A stretch of 64,000 bases of DNA from Pseudo-nitzschia pungens (Eukaryota > Bacillariophyta > Bacillariophyceae > Bacillariales > Bacillariaceae). Shown here in pieces: positions 56,710-64,000 of the stretch. The stretch spans positions 2,391,001 through 2,455,000 of the forward strand of contig CM074758.1 of NCBI GenBank assembly GCA_037355855.1, given 5' to 3'. Below the pieces are notes generated by a model. That model had not been told where the DNA came from. It ran no database searches and saw nothing but the letters and a program-made list of their open reading frames with translations. Numbering within the stretch: position 1 is the first letter of the stretch; each line of letters begins with the position of its first letter. The translations under genes and the position numbers were made by a program.

Positions 56710-58054
56710 CTATTTGCACTCGCCGTCACCATTCGCTTCGCACTTGTCTTTTTTGACGAAACAAGAGGTATACGGAGCTGTGCAGTTAGGACTCATTGCC
56801 TTCGCTATGCTACGAATGACAGGACTCAGCTCCAACCGATTCTCAGGTTCACCGACAGTCCAGAAAGATTCGCAAGGCCAATTGGTGAGATTGTTCGAAA
56901 GTTTCATTTCATCCAACAGCACGTCGTCGAGCATCTTCAATATGTCGTTAGCTTTTTTTGACTTTGCTCTTCGTTTTTTGGGTTTCGATTTCTTCTGAAC
57001 AAGATACATTAGTCTTGATCCATCTCTATACATGCCATTAAGTCTCGCCAAGGAATTGTCATCGTCTTCTTCTTCCGTATTACCATGGTTGGAATTCGTC
57101 ACCATCGTCGAGTTTGTTATACTCAGCGATAACTTGATTGACAAGGTTTTCCTGATCCAGATCCAAACCAAAGAATTCCTGAGCCTTTTCGATCAAGAAG
57201 TCCGTTTCCCATTCTGCAAAATCTTCGAATCCGATCGTCCACATGGCTGTATGAGCAGCAATATGATTCAATCGACAGTGGTAACGTATTTGTTGCCGTA
57301 GTGCGGCTTTGAGATCGTTCAATGTAACGTCATTCAAAGACGTCGACGTCGATCGGATTGCCGCTTTCAACGTGTCCGTCGCTCCCAAAAGCAACGGCTG
57401 AGGTACTACACGAACAATTCTCGTGTAACCATGAGTTTTACCATAGCCGTAAGGCGCCTGAACGATCGATATGTTCCATTGTTTGTTGAATTGCAATCCA
57501 AGAATAAAACGCACGGCCATACGATGGAAGAAACAAGTGTTGAGAGCTGGATCTCCTCGTTTATCCAATTTTTATTCTCTACGGTAAAGGAATTCAAATC
57601 TCACCATGTGCGTCTCGGGGACGATTTCGATCCCTTCCATCGCAACTTTGTCACTTCCCGCTTTTTTCCCTTTTGCCAAGACGAAACGAATGAATTTGCT
57701 CAAGCTGGGACTCATCTTTCCGGGTGGTGCTAAAACGGCTATCCTCTCTTTCGATCCTTCCGGGACAAAAGTTTTACATTCTTTCTTTTTATTGTTCTTC
57801 TTCTTCCCCCCACCCTCTGCTTCATCACTTGTAGGAATGCATTCTTTCAGCGTATTAACGAACATGTCCTCATGCTGCAACCGTTCCGCAGAGATACTAA
57901 CCATGGCATTTATGGGAATATTTCCAATGCTGTCTTCCGAAAGAACGTGATTTTCGTGGTGATCCATCAATTCGATGGCTTTCATAAATGTTGTCACCAT
58001 ACATATCACAACAGAGCAGAAGAATACACCGAATATAAGTGTTAACCGATTCAT
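56710..58054 (-). CDS. secretory type-II membrane protein of unknown function, one apparent +1 frameshift
   Basis: Exons 58054-57605 and 57457-56710. The 147-bp intron is a multiple of three and carries the in-frame TAA, so the stop is not in the mRNA. The N-terminal anchor is LIFGVFFCSVVICMVTTF. A globular part holds ERIAVLAPPGKMSPSLSKF and, across the splice, ETHMAPYGYGKTHGYTRIV. LLLGATDTLKAAI, LRQQIRYHCRLNHIAAHTA and a Cys-rich end (WPCESFW, NCTAPYTSCFVKKDKCE) follow. Exon 2 has remainder 1. A skipped base at about 57080-57110 joins YNKLDD to the EEEDDDNSL frame. I do not recognise the family. The Cys pattern suggests a lumenal domain. Confidence 0.6.
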
Positions 58055-59090
58055 GACCGATGGAGATTCTTATTTATTGGTCCTGCGAGATATTCGAGCA
58101 AAATCTTCTTTCCGGTAATTGCGACCGCGATTCTCTAGATTAGCCAGATGCAACTTGCTGTGCGTTTGATATACTCTTTCTCTGAACCTTGATCGTTGTT
58201 CATTGCGTTCTATCACTAAGATTGATATTGCCTCGCCTACAACCCGTCCGCCGTATGGTATATCATAAGGGAGGATTGTTAGTCTTAGTGCTTAGTGGTA
58301 ATCTCGTTGCGTTCCAATCGGAAAAAATCTTGTGAACAGAGTTGTCAGTCGCAACACGAAGGAGTTGGGTGTCGCTGTAATTTTGAAAGATGCAAGGGGT
58401 CATCAAGTTTTTGATTTTCGGAGACCGGAGACCGAACTTGTAAGGAGGTGGTTTTCCGCCGTCTCTGTAACTCCGAATAATCGTACAAACCTAAGCCTTA
58501 CGTGTACCGGTACAAGAGAGTAAGATTTTTCATTGCACCCCATCAATTTTTGTGTGCGGTATGTTCGTAAGGTTACCGGTACATATATAAACCTTACTGT
58601 ACCTTTCAAATTTTACTGTCGAACGAGTCATTAGACTAATCCCTTGGTGTCAGTTTCACAGAAGATCATAACTTACCGGTAACCTTACGACAAACTGAGC
58701 ACCCAAAACTATCTGCGATGATTCTCGGTTCTCATCGCAGAAAGAACATACAATCCTTTACTGAAACGGCTAAGTTTTACCTCCTATCAGTAATGTAAAC
58801 TGAACAAACAGTCAGAACATCAGCACTCGACAATGGTAATGGACCAGTAAAAAGTTACCGCAACGAGATACCGCACGGATATTGATTTAACTCTATAGGA
58901 TCATTCACTCTAACATAGTCTTGTTCGCAATACGCTTTTGATAGAGAAACTTTTGATTGAAACAACGAACCAAACTGGAAAATCTTCTATCGTACAACCA
59001 CTCTAGCAAGATTTGTTCAAGTTCGCAAAGCAAAAGATTTGTCGCAAGATCAGTTGGTGAAACAACACCAAACATACGATTTCACCCGCC
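58055..59090. other. divergent intergenic region with palindromic words
   Basis: TACCGGTA palindromes occur near 58504, 58573 and 58675, with GTAAGGTT and AACCTTACG alongside. No gene seen. Confidence 0.5.
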
Positions 59091-59956
59091 ATGACACGAG
59101 GCTTGAATCCACCAGACACACTCTCGGCGGAAGATGTTCACACTCTTCGGAGCGTCCGAAGAGACATTTACTACCAAGGAATCATTGGGGGTGGTAAGCT
59201 GAAGGGAATGATACATATTCTTGTGGGTCCGAAAATGACTACTATTTGAACGCGGTATTTTTTAGGAGCTCACATTTTCGCTTCTTTGTTGCTCTCTTTT
59301 ATCAACATTCTCAATACCATCCAAAATGGTTTCCGTCATGGTCACTGTTTATTGTTGCTGCAACGACCCGTGAAGGTCTTGGACTTTGCAGTGGGATAGT
59401 TATGTATACGGGAGCTCAATGGGCGAAAAAGCTTGGAATGATCAAAGGTACCTCTTTAAATCGTAACACGGGAATGCTTGTCGTGTTGTCGTCCTTTGCC
59501 TTTGGACAATTCTTCATGGCGTCTACCACCGGAAAAGAATTGGTTCATTTGCTTCACCCTGTGTTTCAGGCCGGATCAATGGGAGATCTTTCCGGTCGGG
59601 AAGAGCAAAATACTAGTTACCACGAATCCTCGGGATCGGTGAATCCACAGCGTTTGCGGGAAATGCGCGCCGCTCGACGAAAGAGTCTTATGGAAACATT
59701 ACACCACCAAAAAGGTGGCATCAGCGACTCTCACTCCGGTCACTGGGTCGAAGAAGCGTCAAGCTTGGGTGAACAAAATGATAATCACAGTGAGTCCCCG
59801 ATACCGGTGGATCCACAGCGGTTGCGTGACATGCGTCTCGTTCGACGGAAGAGTCTCATGGAGCAACTGTATCGCCAAAAGGGTGGTATTAGCGACTCGC
59901 ATGCCGGGCGTTGGGTACAAGAAAACAGTGAAACCAAATTCGAGAAGGAATACTAA
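59091..59956 (+). CDS. membrane protein with duplicated RRKSLME repeat, frame unresolved
   Basis: Exon 1 59091-59193 (MTRGLNPPDTLSAEDVHTLR...) joins exon 2 at 59266, giving GGGAHIFASLLLSFINIL, a membrane helix. The remainder (VMYTGAQWAKKLGM, LVVLSSFAFGQFFMA and the tail) is two frames further on. Total length leaves remainder 2, so either two extra bases or one missing base lie between about 59330 and 59370. The tail holds a ~39-residue repeat twice: PQRLREMRAARRKSLMETL and PQRLRDMRLVRRKSLMEQL, each ending GGISDSH. No family is recognised. Confidence 0.5.
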
Positions 59957-60618
59957 CGTTGCAAGGGAATCAAAAAGAGCGACAATAACGTGTCGAAGCG
60001 CATGAGCAGAATACTGCGGTGTGGATCCAATTGAGTCATAAATTGATGAAGCAACCCGAAAGATACCAACCCCGTATGTCGAATGTTGAAAAGAATGGAT
60101 GATGTTTGCTGGAGGCATAAAATTCCGTGGTGATCTTCGATGCGCACAACAAAAAGACCCATAAATACGGAACACCCTAAGGTAGATATTGTTTACTACT
60201 GAAATCATAAAGAACGTCACACCTTTCGGTGTTAGCTCTCAAGCCATTTTCAAAAATAAAGTGGACAGACTTTCATCATGCGGAAGAGAAAAAAATATTA
60301 TTTTTACTGACAAGAGTAACAAGTACGTGTAATCACAGTTTGTAGGTCTTGAAGAATGACATAATTATTTTATATCTTTGTCATTTATTTTGAAGAATAA
60401 TGAAATTATTTTATTTCCTTGTCATTGGATTGCGACGGAAGGATGCGAAAGTAATGTCTATCCAACATAAATAATGAGCATGGAATTGAATCCATTGCAG
60501 TCTTTTTCATCCCTGCACAATGGCTTTTGATAATGAGGATAATGCTCAACCGGATACTTCAATCCGTCCAAATACGAAACGAACGCACCACCGGCGTGTC
60601 GATGAAATCATATCCTAG
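59957..60618. other. convergent intergenic spacer
   Basis: AT-rich, with a near-repeat of ATGACATAATTATTTTAT and AATGAAATTATTTTATTTC around 60356-60416. No gene seen. Confidence 0.5.
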
Positions 60619-61815
60619 CTAATGGAAACCTCCGTACACGACATCTACACTTTGTGGATCAATCATATATGTATGTTGCCCCGACTCTCGTACGACTTTC
60701 ATCAATGTAAAACCAACGATACCGCAGTTCACCACTTTTTTAAGCTTGCCTATGTGATCCTCCTTAAAAGGCAAAAATGTTCGAAAGAAGCACCGAAACC
60801 AAATTGAATGCCCACCAACAATAACACATTCTTCCTTTGTTGACGAGGAAAATACAAACTCGCAAAATTCCCGCATACGTCTCAAACCGTTGGTCCCAAC
60901 CGGTTTGTTTCCCACGTGGAGACTCATGTCGACCTGCTTCATAAAGGCTGATTGAAAGTCGCAGAGACTCGATCCCTTATCTATCCATGAGGCTTGGATT
61001 TGTGTCTGAGAAGGTGTGATCGATAGTGTATCGGGATTGCGACTGATTTCCTGCAGGCATGGCAGGACTAGAATCTTTTCTTGAGGCCTTCGACGAAGTC
61101 GTTCTTTGAACCCAGCGACCACAGTTGTTACAGCACGTCTTAGGCTCGAGGACACCAGTTTGGAAGGTGGAGCACCAGGCTTTGCCATCAGCACATTGAC
61201 ATGTTTGGCTATGGGATCAGCATCATCGAAGTCCTTGGCTGCTTCAAAAAATTGTGATAGTTCCTCAACTTGATGAAGTCCCAGAATGGAAGTCGGAGAG
61301 TCGTAGAACCAACTGCATTGTTTTGATTTTCAACGAGCGATAATTAGCACTTTAGTCAAGGATAATTTTCAATCTGTCGCAAAATTAAATCCAACACTTT
61401 TCCATCAAACTCACCTATCCATTTTCCCCGATAGGATCAAGTAAAGTTCAAAACAGATCGATTTGATCAAACCAGGAACAAAGCCGATGGCGAATGCAGC
61501 CGTTGATCTATGGCTTCCCTTGTTGAAAGTGTCATTCCATGTTGATTCCCCATGCCTCACAAAGTAAATAGTTTTTCGTTCGACGACTCGCCCGCTGAGA
61601 GATCCCTCTTTTTCTCTTTTCAGTATTGGATCAAAGACAAGGCTTGGACACTGGGGCAACTTCCAGGATTTGTCATTGCAAAAGAGTAAATACAGTACGC
61701 CTCGGAAAAACATGCCGATCTTGTACATCAACGTAGGCAAATTGAACAACAACATAGCGCACAGAAGGATGAGCGCCGGCCGAACGAACGCTGTCATTTC
61801 TGATGGCAACTCCAT
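60619..61815 (-). CDS. membrane-anchored histidine phosphatase (phosphoglycerate-mutase-like)
   Basis: Exons 61815-61415 and 61312-60619 give 364 aa. An N-terminal membrane helix (ALILLCAMLLFNLPTLMY) precedes the catalytic motif YFVRHGESTWN, with the phosphorylated His in RHG. The splice gives KMDSWFYDSPTSILGLHQV. Later, SSLRRAVTTVV carries the second Arg and IVGGHSIWFRCFF the second catalytic His. The superfamily dephosphorylates diverse small molecules or proteins. With a membrane anchor it is not glycolytic PGM. Substrate unknown. Confidence 0.8.
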
Positions 61816-62485
61816 TTTCAGTCAGGATTTTTTTCGCTTGGAATGCGGATTTTGGAGCAGTAAATGAATTCGTCCTTCTACTACCGGTACAATTCGACTG
61901 ATTAGAGAGGACTGTCCCCTTTTTGAAAAACTTCTTCTACGCCACAAGCCACAAACACAATGGAATCAAAATTACCATCGCCAGAGGTGAAGTGTTCATC
62001 GACTGTGTACCGCTAGCCAAAGGACGAAAGTTGTTCACTCTTGTTTCGAAGGATCATGAGGATTATCTCAACCAAGTGATGAATTTTGAATGAATCGTTT
62101 CGCCAAACATTCTCAAAAAATAAACCGGTGCCAGAAATTCATCTCAAAAACCATTTCCGTTTACCGCAAGCCCCTTTTTCAAAATCCAGCGGTCTACGCG
62201 CATGGCATGACCTTACCGTACCGGTACGGGTAGAACTTTTGAGATTACTAGCACATATTACTTGTTCTCGTACAGCTGGTACGAAGTCGTATACTGGTAC
62301 CGGGTACTCGTAGTGGTACAAGCACTTGTACCGATGAATAATTCAAAAATCAAATCGATTGTTTTCTTGAAATCGGAAGAAAAGCTTCTACCAGAAGCAT
62401 TGCTGATAGATTGACTTTAAACAACCATAGTTCGTATTGCATTCCGCAAGCTCTCTTCTCCCTAAACCGCCGAACATACAACACC
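61816..62485. other. divergent intergenic region
   Basis: 5' regions of the histidine phosphatase (minus) and CKS1 (plus). TACCGTACCGGTACGGG and neighbouring GTAC words lie at 62214-62340. Confidence 0.5.
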
Positions 62486-63120
62486 ATGAGCAGCAGTGCA
62501 TCCCGCATCGAATACAGCGAAAAGTATGCTGACGATATAAATGAATATCGGTGAGTATTCCACCTATGAGCACTAGAATGTTGATTCCCTCGTTCGAAAT
62601 TTGCAATGCCCGTGACATCTGTACTATTTTCTACGTTAACGAAATGCAATTTTCGATTTGAATTCTTGGCTTCTCTAAGCATTGGTTCTTTCCATAACTC
62701 TTTCTCAATCCACTTTATTCAATAATTCAATATTTTCGCAGTCATGTCATTCTTCCTAAGGAGCTTGCGAAGACACTACCCAAGAGCCGTCTCCTGTCCG
62801 AGTCTGAGTGGCGGGGAATTGGTGTGCAACAGAGTCGAGGGTGGCAACATTATGCCATTCACCGGTAAGTAATATTGAATTGTTGCCACATCACGATTCC
62901 ATCAGCTGCAAAGCGCACAGAGCACTAAGGTAATGAAGAAGATGACTCTTCCTAACAAACACCGTCTCCTTCATTCGGTCTCTCATATGTTGTTCGCAGT
63001 CCCGAACCCCACATTCTTCTTTTTCGTCGACCCCTTGGTACTGACCCTCAAAGCGGACGAGTTGATCCCGAAATGGAACGTAAGGCCCGAGAGGAATACC
63101 GTGCCCAATATCAACGCTAA
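62486..63120 (+). CDS. CKS1: cyclin-dependent kinase regulatory subunit CKS1
   Basis: Exons 62486-62550, 62742-62864 and 63000-63120 give 102 aa. All exons are too short to stand out, but the phases join perfectly. The protein reads [64 protein letters not shown] in pieces. It keeps the phosphate-binding Arg/Ser/Trp/Arg site and the [13 protein letters not shown] hinge of beta-strand exchange. CKS proteins bind CDKs and adapt them to phosphorylated substrates in the cell cycle. Confidence 0.94.
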
Positions 63121-64000
63121 TCAAAACTAACGGAAAACAACAATGGGGCAATAAATGACTACGACTGCAGCTATGTTTTACTGCTTCAATTGCTGTCATC
63201 TACACAGGATTTTTCTAAACACGAAAATACCGAACAAACTGGAACAAAAAAGTAATTTAGATACATTTCAACAAAGAATCTTTGCATCTATACAAAGTGA
63301 GATCAGCTGCTGTTTGGGTGTTGATAATTTTGAGATACATTAATTCGACATCGATACAGAAATAAAGGGAATCAATGACCAAATGCAACAAAAGGAATGT
63401 TTCTTTCAGTGGTTCACGGTTGTACCATGCTGTATTTTGGCTTCAAGTACTTCTTATGCTTTCGGAAATACTTTTGCTTGGTGCGTCAGATTGATTCGGC
63501 GATGTGAGGCCATTTTTTATGCGTTGTGTTGATTCATCGCACCTTTTTAAAAGCCAGATCTCCGAACAGAACTGAGCAAAATGATAATAGTAATGGCGTA
63601 CAGAATGGTGTTACCCGTTTCTGCTTTGCACGATTTCCCGGCTGACAAAACCGATGTCGATCAAAACGGCTGACAGCACCAGCTTCAATCATCACCAGAA
63701 AGTTACTCGCTTCATTGTAGTGAATGCTCTGACATCGTCACACATCACTAGTGAAACATCTACAAGATCTAGGAATCCGCAATTAGAATTCTAATGCTAA
63801 GTGATCCAGTCCAGTCCAGTCCAATCCAATCCTTCTTAATTGCGAAAGAATGGATATCTAACAATCCCTCTAAAGTGGAAGCTGAGCATGATGAAATGGA
63901 TGATTATTAAGAAAGCACAAATCCCTCTTATATGGAGAACATACTGTACCACTTTCCGGTAGTTCACTCTCAGGCATTTCGTCTCGCTTTCATTTCTATA
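63121..64000. other. terminal intergenic stretch
   Basis: No gene seen. A short (CCAGT/CCAAT)n run lies at 63808-63833. A gene may begin beyond the window. Confidence 0.45.

Noticed and set aside
57572..57574. In-frame TAA splitting the minus-strand membrane gene
   Set aside because: It lies inside a 147-bp GT..AG intron whose length is a multiple of three. Removing the intron joins conserved-looking sequence.

Overview
The window looks like nuclear DNA of a diatom, most likely a raphid pennate. Every gene is read alone on its own strand. Introns are short (72-213 bp in nearly all cases), GT..AG, and one to four per gene. Plastid-type leaders carry a hydrophobic signal followed by a Phe-containing cleavage motif (DUF3067 protein, glycerol-3-phosphate dehydrogenase). 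Several families are typical of stramenopile algae. Species was not determined. I found no virus, IS element, CRISPR array, rRNA or bacterial operon.

Layout. 0-11 kb: a prolyl 4-hydroxylase, a class-III aminotransferase, and a head-to-head pair of ankyrin-AAA (CbbX-like) ATPases. 11-23 kb: a RING/SUMO-motif ubiquitin-ligase candidate, a DUF3067 plastid protein, a ubiquitin-like-domain protein, an SNM1-type nuclease with a UBA domain, and a TPR-TylF methyltransferase. 23-34 kb: a Na+/H+ exchanger, YidD, plastid GpsA, uridine kinase and a TLC-domain membrane protein. 34-48 kb: an ATG11/FIP200 autophagy scaffold, N-terminal glutamine amidase NTAQ1, the WD40 ribosome factor WDR18/IPI3, a large disordered protein and an enlarged gamma-tubulin. 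49-63 kb: CCA-adding enzyme, a second TLC protein, a circularly permuted tRNA gene, LSM2, several membrane proteins, a histidine phosphatase and CKS1.

The strongest unusual signal is at 55329-55425 on the minus strand. The 3' half of a tRNA (B box, T arm, 3' acceptor strand) lies upstream of its 5' half (5' acceptor strand, A box, D arm). An 8-nt spacer separates G1 from C72, and a T7 stretch follows the 5' half. Rejoined, the halves give a cloverleaf with anticodon UAU (Ile). Neither half has a partner in normal order.

A second pattern is that many otherwise well-conserved genes need one or two +1 frame corrections. Exon lengths have the matching remainder in each case, and always as extra bases. 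About sixteen other genes are intact. Insertion-type assembly errors are the simplest reading, but recent pseudogenes or true +1 frameshifting are not excluded.

Intergenic DNA is also patterned. The palindrome TACCGGTA and strings such as TACGAAGTAAGGTTAC recur in the gaps and are rare in exons.
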